64,000 nucleotides of DNA from Nesterenkonia aurantiaca (GTDB lineage: Bacteria > Actinomycetota > Actinomycetes > Actinomycetales > Micrococcaceae), in the NCBI RefSeq assembly GCF_004364585.1, contig NZ_SOAN01000001.1, forward strand, positions 248,001 to 312,000, read 5' to 3'. A model generated the notes under the pieces. It searched no databases, was not told the origin of the DNA, and saw only the letters and a program-made list of their open reading frames with translations. Positions 17,575-24,670 of the stretch are shown here, piece by piece. The position numbers and the translations under genes are program-made. Numbering within the stretch: position 1 is the stretch's first letter; the number at the start of each line of letters is the position of its first letter.

Positions 17575-18528
17575 TCAGATCCTCAGCGAGGCCTGCACCT
17601 TCGCCAGCGCCCGAGCGGAGTCACGCAGCGCCTCGGTCTCCTCCGCGGAGAACGGGGTGGTCGTCACCGGGCGCACCCCGCTGGCGGAGACCACGCTGGG
17701 GATAGACAGCGCCACCCCGCTGATGTCGAGGAAACCCTCGAGCACGCTGCTGACCGGCAGGATCGCGTGCTCGTCGCCCAGCACCGCCTCCACGATCCGC
17801 GCCGCGGAGAGCCCGATCGCGTAATTGGTCGCGCCCTTGCCCGCAATGACCTGGTAGGCGGCGTTGCGTACCTCATCGGAGAGGGTCTCGAGCTCCGCGG
17901 CGTCGAACACCCGCTGCCCGTCGCGCTCCCAGTCCAGCAGCGGGGTCACCCCGATGCTGGCGGCGGACCAGAGCGGGAACTCGGTGTCCCCGTGCTCCCC
18001 CACGATGTGGGCGTGCACGCTGGACTGCGCGACACCGGCGCGCTGGGCCAGCTTCCAGCGCAGCCGTGCGGTGTCCAGCACGGTCCCGGAGGAGAACACC
18101 CGGCTGCTGGGCAGCCCGGTGATCTGCTGTGCGGCCACGGTGAGCACATCGCAGGGATTGGTGACCAAAAGGTAGACCGCATCCGGGGCCCGCTCGAGCA
18201 GCTTCGGGAGCATGCTGCGCAGGATCTCCACATTGGTGCCGGCCAGGTCCAGTCGGGTCTGCCCGGGGTGCTGCTTGGCACCGGCGGTGATCACCACGAC
18301 GTCGGCGCCCTCCACATGCCTCAGGTCCGCGCCGCCGTCGATGTCCGATGAACCGGTGAACTGGCTGCCGTGGGCGAGGTCGAGGACCTCGGCCTCGACC
18401 CGGGCGGCGTCGATGTCATAGAGCCGCACATGCCGGGCGGAGCCGCGGATCATGGCCGCATAGGCGGTGGCGGTGCCGACGCTGCCGGCACCCACGATGG
18501 CCAGGGTGGAGTTCTCGATGAGGCTCAT
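17575..18528 (-). CDS. ldh: L-lactate dehydrogenase
   Basis: Interconverts pyruvate and L-lactate with NAD(H). 317 residues. It has the Rossmann motif AIVGAGSVGTATAYAA, the NAD-specific Asp in LYDID, the substrate loop GAKQHPGQTRLDL (Gln at the specificity position favours lactate over malate), VTNPCDVLT and the catalytic His in HIVGEHGDTEFP. It stands alone; the upstream 130 bp hold the VOC repeat array. Family members are often allosteric; nothing here shows that. Confidence 0.93.
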   Translation of the reverse strand: MSLIENSTLAIVGAGSVGTATAYAAMIRGSARHVRLYDIDAARVEAEVLDLAHGSQFTGSSDIDGGADLRHVEGADVVVITAGAKQHPGQTRLDLAGTNVEILRSMLPKLLERAPDAVYLLVTNPCDVLTVAAQQITGLPSSRVFSSGTVLDTARLRWKLAQRAGVAQSSVHAHIVGEHGDTEFPLWSAASIGVTPLLDWERDGQRVFDAAELETLSDEVRNAAYQVIAGKGATNYAIGLSAARIVEAVLGDEHAILPVSSVLEGFLDISGVALSIPSVVSASGVRPVTTTPFSAEETEALRDSARALAKVQASLRI

Positions 18529-18597
18529 GGGATCAGCCTGCCACAGCGCGGCGAAGCCGAACAGAGGCCGTCATCGAATATGGCCGGCACGACCCGG

Positions 18598-18673
18598 GTC
18601 AGTGCCGGCAGAGACAGTCAGTGCGAACCGAGACGGTCAGTGCCAGCAGAGTCGGTCAGTGCCAACAGAGACA
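18598..18673 (-). repeat. 19-bp tandem repeat, four copies, containing the VOC stop codon
   Basis: Four units of 19 bp start at 18598, 18617, 18636 and 18655 (GTCAGTGCC followed by about ten less conserved bases). The last unit encodes the final codons and the TGA of the leftward VOC gene; the other three lie just downstream of it. Read leftward each unit spells ...xLxxH-stop. Because 19 is one more than a multiple of three, the successive TGA codons fall in all three frames. Confidence 0.9.
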
Positions 18674-19009
18674 GAACGGGTGCCCCGCAGGATCGGCGTA
18701 GACGTTGAACCGCTGGTCTCCGGTGGCCATCTGCAGCACCTCCGCGCCCAGCCCGATGACCTCGGTGTGCGCGGACGTGATATCCTCGACGTCGAGGTCA
18801 AGGTGGATCTGCTGGGGCAGCCCCTGGGGCCACTGCGGGGGCTGGTGATCCGGCGCGCTCTGCACCGCCACCGGAGCGGCTCCGGCGACGACGACGGTGT
18901 GCCAGTCCGTTTCGGCACGCACCTGGCCGCCCAGCATCCTGGCCCAGAAGCTGCTCTCGGCCTCCAGGTCGGCGGCGTCGAAGACGACGGTCTGCGCGGT
19001 GATCCTCAT
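18656..19009 (-). CDS. VOC (glyoxalase/bleomycin resistance) family protein
   Basis: 117 residues from ATG 19009 (MRITAQTVVFDAADLEAESS); the frame stays open upstream to 19045 without a better start. It has the VOC layout: DLEAESSFWARMLGG, HTVVVAG, IHLDLDVEDI and NVYADPAGHPFCLCWH with likely metal ligands His and Glu/Asp. The function of this branch is unknown (DUF-type glyoxalase). The 3' end is embedded in a 19-bp tandem repeat. Confidence 0.85.
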   Translation of the reverse strand: MRITAQTVVFDAADLEAESSFWARMLGGQVRAETDWHTVVVAGAAPVAVQSAPDHQPPQWPQGLPQQIHLDLDVEDITSAHTEVIGLGAEVLQMATGDQRFNVYADPAGHPFCLCWH

Positions 19010-19084
19010 GGGGGCCAGTCTCCGCCGGGCCGGGCGCCCGGTCAAGAGTCGACCTTGGCCAGCTTCAGTCGGCCGCCGCGTCGC

Positions 19085-19876
19085 TCAGAACGGGTTGAGC
19101 AGCCGGTGCACGAACGCCCGGGTGCGCTCCTGCTTCGGCGCGCGCAGCACGTCCTGCGCCGGACCCTGCTCCACGACCACTCCGCCGTCCATGAAGACCA
19201 CGGTATCGGCCACCTCGCGGGCGAAGGCGAGCTCGTGGGTCACCAGGACCATGGTCCAGCCCTCCTCGGCGAGCTCCTTGATCACGGTGAGCACGTCGCC
19301 GACCAGCTCGGGGTCCAGCGCCGAGGTCGGCTCGTCGAAGAGCAGCAGCGCGGGCTGCTGGGCCAGCGCGCGCACGATCCCCACGCGCTGCTGCTGACCT
19401 CCGGAGAGCTGATGCGGGTAGTCGTCGCGCTTCTCGGCGAGACCGACCCGCTCCAGCAGTCGTTCGGCCTCGGCGATCGCCTCGGCCTTGGGGCGCTTCT
19501 GGACCTGGATCGGGCCCTCGGTGACGTTCTGCAGCACGGTCTTGTGCGGGAAGAGGTTGTAGCCCTGGAAGACCATCGCCGAGCGGGTCCGCAGCGACTC
19601 CTTCTCTCGTCGGGTGGTCTTCGCGGTGAAGCTCACAGCGGGTCCTTCAGAGAACTCCACGGTGCCGGCGTCGGGCTGTTCCAGGCCGTTGAGGCAGCGC
19701 AGCACCGTGGTCTTGCCGGAGCCTGAGGGCCCGACGAGTGCGAGCACCTGACCGGCCTGGACGCTGAGATCGATGGAGCGCAGCACCTCGTTGTCACCGA
19801 AGGACTTCTTCAACCCGGAGACGCGCAGCAGCGGATCGGTGAGGGTGGCGGCTGGTGCGGGATCAACGGGCGACAT
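19085..19876 (-). CDS. Amino acid ABC transporter ATP-binding protein
   Basis: 263 residues. ATPase of a polar amino acid importer (HisP/GlnQ/TcyC type): Walker [13 protein letters not shown]-loop VFQGYNLFP, signature [15 protein letters not shown], Walker [15 protein letters not shown] and HELAF switch. It overlaps the permease gene by 14 bp and is the last gene of a three-gene importer that directly follows metNIQ, so cystine is the most likely substrate. Direct evidence for the ligand is lacking. Confidence 0.88.
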   Translation of the reverse strand: MSPVDPAPAATLTDPLLRVSGLKKSFGDNEVLRSIDLSVQAGQVLALVGPSGSGKTTVLRCLNGLEQPDAGTVEFSEGPAVSFTAKTTRREKESLRTRSAMVFQGYNLFPHKTVLQNVTEGPIQVQKRPKAEAIAEAERLLERVGLAEKRDDYPHQLSGGQQQRVGIVRALAQQPALLLFDEPTSALDPELVGDVLTVIKELAEEGWTMVLVTHELAFAREVADTVVFMDGGVVVEQGPAQDVLRAPKQERTRAFVHRLLNPF

Positions 19877-20537
19877 AGCGGTCCAATCTGCGCTCCAGGC
19901 GGTCCTGCACGGTGGAGAGCACCAGGCAGAACACCCAGTAGATCACGGCGGCCTCCACGTAGAGCAGCATGAACTCCCGGCTGAATGCGGCCACCTCCTG
20001 GGCCACTCGGAACATTTCGGTGACCAGGATCAGCGAGGCCAACGAGGTGTCCTTGACCAGGGAGATGAAGGTGTTCGACAGCGGGGGCACCGAGACCCGG
20101 GCCGCCTGCGGCAGGATCAGCCGCCGCAGGGTCTGGCCGCGGGACATCCCGATGGTGTATCCGGCCTCCCACTGGCCCTTGGGCACCGAGAGGATCGCAG
20201 CACGAATGACCTCAGCGGCGTATCCGCCGACGTTCATCGAGAACGCGATCACCGCGCTGGGCCAGGGGTCGATGGTGACTCCGATGGAGGGCAGGCCGAA
20301 GAAGATCACGAACAGCTGCACCAGCAGCGGGGTGCCGCGGATCACCGAGATATAGGCCCGCGCGACTCCTGCGAGCAGCCGGTTGCCGCTGATCCGCATC
20401 AGTGCGAGCATCAGGGCCAGCGCCAGTCCGACCGTGAAGCTGGCCAGGGTCAGCGGGATGGTCCCGGTCAGGCCCCCGCGCAGCAGCGGCCAGAACGAGT
20501 CGATGGCCAGCTGCCAGTCGATGTCGGGCAGTTCCAT
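19863..20537 (-). CDS. Amino acid ABC transporter permease
   Basis: 224 residues with about five membrane helices. Typical HisM-type features: [23 protein letters not shown] at the N-terminus, [22 protein letters not shown] and the coupling loop [22 protein letters not shown] single permease gene suggests a homodimeric membrane domain. The start has only a weak ribosome site, and a hairpin (20553-20577) separates it from the binding-protein gene. Confidence 0.9.
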   Translation of the reverse strand: MELPDIDWQLAIDSFWPLLRGGLTGTIPLTLASFTVGLALALMLALMRISGNRLLAGVARAYISVIRGTPLLVQLFVIFFGLPSIGVTIDPWPSAVIAFSMNVGGYAAEVIRAAILSVPKGQWEAGYTIGMSRGQTLRRLILPQAARVSVPPLSNTFISLVKDTSLASLILVTEMFRVAQEVAAFSREFMLLYVEAAVIYWVFCLVLSTVQDRLERRLDRYVAR

Positions 20538-20552
20538 CAGGACCGCCCCGCT

Positions 20553-20577
20553 CCCTGTCCCACCGGGTCAGACAGGG
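20553..20577 (-). terminator. Intra-operon hairpin between binding-protein and permease genes
   Basis: CCCTGTC and GACAGGG pair around an 11-nt loop in the 82-bp gap. It probably reduces downstream expression, so the receptor is made in excess. Confidence 0.4.
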
Positions 20578-20619
20578 TCGCGTCAGGGTTCATCGCCTCA
20601 AGGGCCGTTGCGGCGCTGA

Positions 20620-21447
20620 TCATCCGGTGACGTCGGCGCCGAAGTACTTCTCGGAGATCTCGGTGAGGGTGCCGTCCTCGGCCAGGGCGGCCAGCGCCTC
20701 GTCCACGGCCTCGACCAGGGATTCGCTGCCCTGCCGGAAGGTCAGGGCCGCCTGTGACTGATCCTCGGTCTCGGCGGCGATCTTGATGTTCTCGTTGCCC
20801 TCGGTCTCCTGGTAGTCCAGGTAGGTGAGCTTGTCGTTGATGGTCGCATCCACCCGGCCCTGCTCCAACAGGGTCACCGACTGGGCCCAGCCCTCGACCG
20901 CCTCGACCTCGGCACCGGACTCTTGGGCGAGGTCGTTCCAGTTCGAGGTCAGCGACTGCGCGGTGGTCGCGCCGTCGAGGTCCTCGAAGCTGGTGATCTC
21001 CTCGTTCTCTGCCAGGGTCACGATCACGCCGTTGGACACGGTGTAGGGCGCGGAGAACAGGTAGCTCTCCTCGCGGTCCTCGGTGATCGAGACCTGGTTG
21101 GCGATCACGTCGAAGCGCGCCGATTCCAGGCCGGCGAACATCGCGTCCCACTGGGTCTCCTCGAACTCCGCCTCCACCCCGAGCTCCTCGGCCACCGCGG
21201 TGACGATCTCGACGTCGTAGCCGGTCAGCTCGCCGGCGCCGCCCTCGTGGAAGCTGAACGGACGATAGGTGCCCTCGGTGCCCACGGTGAGCGTGCCAGA
21301 TTCCTGCACCTCTTCCAGGGTCAGCCCCGAGGCCGACTCCTCCGCGGGCGCGCCCTCCTGCTGCGCCTCCTCGCCTCCGCCGCAGGAGGCCAGCGTCAGG
21401 GCCGCAGCGGCAGAGAGGGCGAGGGTGGAGAGCAGGCGGGTGGTCAT
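20620..21447 (-). CDS. Amino acid (possibly cystine) ABC transporter substrate-binding lipoprotein
   Basis: 275 residues. Lipoprotein signal with lipobox LASC (Cys about 21), an acidic Glu/Ala linker, then an SBP_bac_3 domain: GTLTVGTEGTYRPFSFHE, GYDVEIVTAVAEELG, WDAMFAGLESARFDVIANQVSITEDREE. The latter segment resembles cystine and arginine binders. It follows the metNIQ genes on the same strand (134 bp after metQ), which favours a sulfur amino acid. The interval upstream could hold its own promoter. Confidence 0.82.
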   Translation of the reverse strand: MTTRLLSTLALSAAAALTLASCGGGEEAQQEGAPAEESASGLTLEEVQESGTLTVGTEGTYRPFSFHEGGAGELTGYDVEIVTAVAEELGVEAEFEETQWDAMFAGLESARFDVIANQVSITEDREESYLFSAPYTVSNGVIVTLAENEEITSFEDLDGATTAQSLTSNWNDLAQESGAEVEAVEGWAQSVTLLEQGRVDATINDKLTYLDYQETEGNENIKIAAETEDQSQAALTFRQGSESLVEAVDEALAALAEDGTLTEISEKYFGADVTG

Positions 21448-21581
21448 AGGTGATGCCCCTAGGGTGAAGCGTCGGCCAAGGCCGGCGCGTAATGGTCAAG
21501 TCATGAACAGGCACAAAACGGTATCATTCGCCCGGCACGGCCCCACGGGCTCTGTTACGCCATACGTCGCCCGGCGCAGCC

Positions 21582-22421
21582 TCAGAAGGCCGGGATCAGC
21601 GTCTCGTCATGCTCATCGACGAGGAAGTCCCGGACCTCGTCGCTGGTCATGGCGCGCTCCAGGGCCTCGATCTTCTCGGACTCCAGATCACCCTCGCGGG
21701 CCACCAGCGAGATCGCGAAGCGCTCGTCGATGTTCTCCTCCACCGCGATGGCGTCCTCCGGGGTCAGTCCGAGGCTGGCGATGTATGTCGGGTAGTTGAA
21801 GACCGCAGCGATGCCGTCCTCCTCATAGGCCGAGGTCAGGTTCAGCAGGTCCACCTGGACCCACTCGAGGTCCTTCGGGTTCTCCTCGACGTCGGCGAGG
21901 GTGCCTTCGAAGCCGACCCCCTCCGCGAGGGTGATCAGTCCCTGATCGGCCAGGATCGCCAGCGCGCGGCCCTCATTGGACTCGTCGTTGGGCAGCGCGA
22001 TCTGGGCGCCGTCGGGGATCTCCTCCATCGAGTCGTAGTCCCGGGAGTAGAAGCCGACCCGGGCGTTGTAGATCGGCGCGACGACCGCGAGCTCGGCGTC
22101 GTGCTCCGCGTTATAGGCCTGCATATAGGGCTGGTGCTGGGCGAAGTTTGCGTCGACCTCACCGTCGGCGAGCAGCCGGTTGTACTGGACGTTGTCGCTG
22201 ACCTCCACGAGCTCGATGGTGTAGCCGTCCTGCTCCGCGACCTCCGCGGCGGCCTCGACCACATCGGTCATCGGCGTGGTGTGCGAGGCGACCTGGATCA
22301 GCGTGTCCTCGCCCTCGGCGCCGCTCTCCCCGGAGGCACAGCCGGCGGTGGCGAAGAGCGCAAGGACGACGGCGGCCCCGCTGAGCGCGCGGACTGGACG
22401 GTTCTGCAGTTCGGAAGTCAA
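21582..22421 (-). CDS. metQ: Methionine ABC transporter substrate-binding lipoprotein MetQ
   Basis: NLPA-type lipoprotein binding methionine outside the membrane. 279 residues from TTG 22421, chosen because GAGGAG lies 4 nt upstream; an ATG at 22451 has no ribosome site. Lipobox TAGC is followed by a short linker and the NLPA domain: IQVASHTTPMTDVVEAA, DGYTIELVEVSDNVQYN, VDANFAQHQPYMQAYN and ALPNDESNEGRAL. It lies 160 bp downstream of metI, with a short tandem repeat in the gap. Confidence 0.92.
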   Translation of the reverse strand: MTSELQNRPVRALSGAAVVLALFATAGCASGESGAEGEDTLIQVASHTTPMTDVVEAAAEVAEQDGYTIELVEVSDNVQYNRLLADGEVDANFAQHQPYMQAYNAEHDAELAVVAPIYNARVGFYSRDYDSMEEIPDGAQIALPNDESNEGRALAILADQGLITLAEGVGFEGTLADVEENPKDLEWVQVDLLNLTSAYEEDGIAAVFNYPTYIASLGLTPEDAIAVEENIDERFAISLVAREGDLESEKIEALERAMTSDEVRDFLVDEHDETLIPAF

Positions 22422-22542
22422 GATGCTCCTCGTTCGGGTGGTCGGACCCATGCCGGGCCCGGTGGTTTCAACGACGCCGGGGCGCAGGTTGTGCCGGGTC
22501 CTCCGGTCCTGCGCCCCCGGCGCCTGAGTCGATCGTGATCTC

Positions 22543-22594
22543 TCAGCGTGGTCTCTGAGCGAGATGTGTCAGCGTGCTCCCTCAGCGTGACCGG
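22543..22594 (-). repeat. 13-bp tandem repeat starting at the metI stop codon
   Basis: Units begin at 22543, 22556, 22569 and 22582 with TCAGCGTG, TGAGCGAG (degenerate), TCAGCGTG and TCAGCGTG. The unit at 22582 holds the metI stop codon (TGA on the minus strand). The others follow in the metI-metQ gap. Spacing is 13 bp, again one more than a multiple of three. Confidence 0.65.
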
Positions 22595-23259
22595 TGGTCC
22601 AGCGCCATGGAGAGTCGGGTCCCGAAGGTCTGGATCAGCATCACCAGCACCACGATCACCGCGATGGTCACGTACATGATGTCGTATTCATAGCGCTGGT
22701 AGCCGTAGCGGATCGCGAAGTCACCGACCCCGCCGCCGCCCACGACGCCCATGATGGTCGAGTAGGAGATCATCGAGATCGTCACCGTGGTCATCGAGAG
22801 CACCAGCCCGGAGCGCGCCTCGGGGTAGAGGAAGCGGGTGACCAGCTGGAACGTGTTGGCGCCCAGGGAATCGGCGAGCTCCACGGTGTCGCGTGGGATG
22901 TCCACCAGGGTCTGCTCCACCCAGCGGGCGTAGAGCGCCACGGCGACGAAGGAGAGCGGGACCGCGGCGGCGGTGGTCCCGAAGGAGGTGCCCACCGCCC
23001 ATCGGGTGAACGGGATCAGCGCCACCACGAAGAGCAGGAACGGCACCGAACGGACCACGTTGACGAAGCCGTTGAGCCCGCTGTAGAGCCAGCCGCGCTC
23101 CTTCGGTCCGCCGCGGCGGGCCAGGTACATCCCGGTGCCCATAGGGAGCCCGATCAGCACCGCGGCGAGCAGCGCCCAGCCCAGCATCGCGCCGGTCTCC
23201 ACGATCGAGGTGACGATCTCGCCCCGGTACTCCCCGAGGCGCTGGGCCAGCTCATTCAC
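22582..23259 (-). CDS. metI: Methionine ABC transporter permease MetI
   Basis: 225 residues with about five to six membrane helices. Typical: ETGAMLGWALLAAVLIGLPMG, FVNVVRSVPFLLFVVALIPFTR, the coupling region LADSLGANTFQLVTRFLYPEAR and the Gly-rich STIMGVVGGGGVGDFAIRYGY. It overlaps metN by 4 bp, so the two are co-translated. Methionine specificity follows from the MetN and MetQ neighbours. Confidence 0.94.
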   Translation of the reverse strand: MNELAQRLGEYRGEIVTSIVETGAMLGWALLAAVLIGLPMGTGMYLARRGGPKERGWLYSGLNGFVNVVRSVPFLLFVVALIPFTRWAVGTSFGTTAAAVPLSFVAVALYARWVEQTLVDIPRDTVELADSLGANTFQLVTRFLYPEARSGLVLSMTTVTISMISYSTIMGVVGGGGVGDFAIRYGYQRYEYDIMYVTIAVIVVLVMLIQTFGTRLSMALDHRSR

Positions 23260-24068
23260 TCCTGGTCCCCTTCGAGGTACTTCCGGGCGCGCTCCGAGTA
23301 GCTCTCGAAGGACTCGCGGGCCTGCAGGCGCGCGATCTCGGCGATGCCGGTGAGCCGGCCGGACTCCAGGATCGCGGAGCGGTCGCAGGCGCCACGGATG
23401 ACATCGAGCTCGTGGCTGACCAGCAGGATCGAGGTGCCCATCTCGGCGCGCACGCGCAGCAGGGTCGCCATGACCTCGTCGGTGTGCTGGCTGTCCAGCG
23501 AGGAGGTGGGCTCGTCACAGAGCAGGATGTCCGGCTCATTGACCAGGGCGCGGGCGATCGCCACGCGCTGCTTCTCTCCCCCGCTGAGTTGGGCCGGATG
23601 CTTCGACGCCTGGGCTCCCATGTTCACGAAGTCCAGCATCTCCCGGGCCCGGTCCGCCGAGGGGGCGTCGGCACCGGGGCGCTCACGTGAGCCGAGACCT
23701 CGCTCTGCCAGCCCCCCGAGCCTTTGGTGCAGGTTCAGCGGCAGCGCCACATTGGCGAGGACGGTCTTGTTCGCCAACAGGTTGAACTGCTGGAAGATCA
23801 TCCCGATCCGCCGGCGCTGGGCACGTCGGTCCCGCGGACGCAGCGCGGCAAGGTTGACCCCGTTCACGGTGATGGCCCCGGAGCTGGGCAGCTCCAGCGC
23901 GTTGACCATGCGCAGCAGCGTGGACTTGCCCGACCCGGACTCCCCGACCACGCCGAAGATCTCGGACTCCCCGACGCTGAGGCTGACCTCGTGCAGCGCG
24001 TGGACCGGTCCGCCGGGGCGAGCACCTCGCTGGGTGTAGCTCTTGGTGACCTGATCGAATTCGATCAT
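23256..24068 (-). CDS. metN: Methionine ABC transporter ATP-binding protein MetN, lacking the NIL domain
   Basis: 270 residues. Walker A is GESGSGKSTLL, Q-loop FQQFNLLANKTV (typical of MetN), signature LSGGEKQRVAIARAL and Walker B ILLCDEPTSSLD. The protein ends soon after SHELDVIRGACDRSAILESG, so the C-terminal NIL regulatory domain that lets methionine inhibit classical MetN (about 340 residues) is absent. A short extra Arg/Gly-rich segment (GLGSRERPGADAPS, about residue 128) sits in the helical domain. It is 31 bp downstream of the flavodoxin gene. Confidence 0.92.
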   Translation of the reverse strand: MIEFDQVTKSYTQRGARPGGPVHALHEVSLSVGESEIFGVVGESGSGKSTLLRMVNALELPSSGAITVNGVNLAALRPRDRRAQRRRIGMIFQQFNLLANKTVLANVALPLNLHQRLGGLAERGLGSRERPGADAPSADRAREMLDFVNMGAQASKHPAQLSGGEKQRVAIARALVNEPDILLCDEPTSSLDSQHTDEVMATLLRVRAEMGTSILLVSHELDVIRGACDRSAILESGRLTGIAEIARLQARESFESYSERARKYLEGDQE

Positions 24069-24099
24069 CGGTGAAGCGGGACTGGAGGTGGGAACAGGA

Positions 24100-24576
24100 T
24101 CAGCTCAGACCATAGGCGATGAGCGAGCCGGACCAGTCCTCGATCCCGGGCCAGTCACGGTAGTCCGCGTTCTCCGGCGCCTTGACCACCTTGAGCTGCA
24201 GCTTCTCGAAGAAGCTGAGCTTCTCGGCGTCGATGGCACCGCGGAAGTAGGTGACCTCACGGTACGGGTAGCTGCGCAGCGTCTCCGCCAGCTCGGGCTT
24301 GAGGCTGGGACCGCCGCCGGAGGCAAAGAGGAACAGCGGCTTGCCGCCGAGCTCGGTGCGATGCGCGTCGAGGAACATCTTCGCGGGCCCCCAGAGCTTG
24401 TCCCGGTAGACCGGCAGCCCCATGACCACGTTGTCTGTCTCGAAGAGCCACTGCCCGGCCTCGGAGACGTCCTTGACGTGGGCGGAGACGCCCCGGTTCT
24501 TCAGCGTGGCGGCGATATGCTCGCCGATCTCCGCGGTGGACCCGTGTTTGCTCGCAACAACGACCATCGTGGTCAT
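24100..24576 (-). CDS. Flavodoxin-domain protein (HemG-like)
   Basis: 158 residues. FMN-binding flavodoxin fold: MTTMVVVASKHGSTAEIGE is the phosphate loop, then NVVMGLPVYRDKLWGPAKMF and LFLFASGGG. It resembles the short flavodoxin proteins annotated as menaquinone-dependent protoporphyrinogen oxidase, but with no haem genes nearby the role is open. As first gene of the minus-strand block leading to metNIQ it might supply electrons to sulfur metabolism; that is speculation. Confidence 0.75.
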   Translation of the reverse strand: MTTMVVVASKHGSTAEIGEHIAATLKNRGVSAHVKDVSEAGQWLFETDNVVMGLPVYRDKLWGPAKMFLDAHRTELGGKPLFLFASGGGPSLKPELAETLRSYPYREVTYFRGAIDAEKLSFFEKLQLKVVKAPENADYRDWPGIEDWSGSLIAYGLS

Positions 24577-24633
24577 GGTTCATCCGCCCTCTCGCAGAAA
24601 CTATGGTGCTGATCTGAGCCTATCAACGCCGGT

Positions 24634-24650
24634 GGCGCTGTGGGAGCGCC
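24634..24650 (-). terminator. Hairpin downstream of the NHL/thioredoxin gene
   Basis: GGCGCT and AGCGCC form a 6-bp stem around GTGGG in the 94-bp gap between the NHL gene end and the flavodoxin start. Modest strength; a possible terminator. Confidence 0.35.
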
Positions 24651-24670
24651 GGTACCACCGAGCTGCCAGA

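Noticed and set aside
18598-18673. CRISPR array
   Set aside because: Units are directly adjacent 19-mers with no spacers and overlap the end of a coding gene; no cas genes nearby.
24577-24670. SAM riboswitch in front of the methionine transport block
   Set aside because: The interval is short and lacks the conserved SAM-riboswitch pairing; only a 6-bp hairpin is present. The gaps before metN and metQ also show nothing similar.
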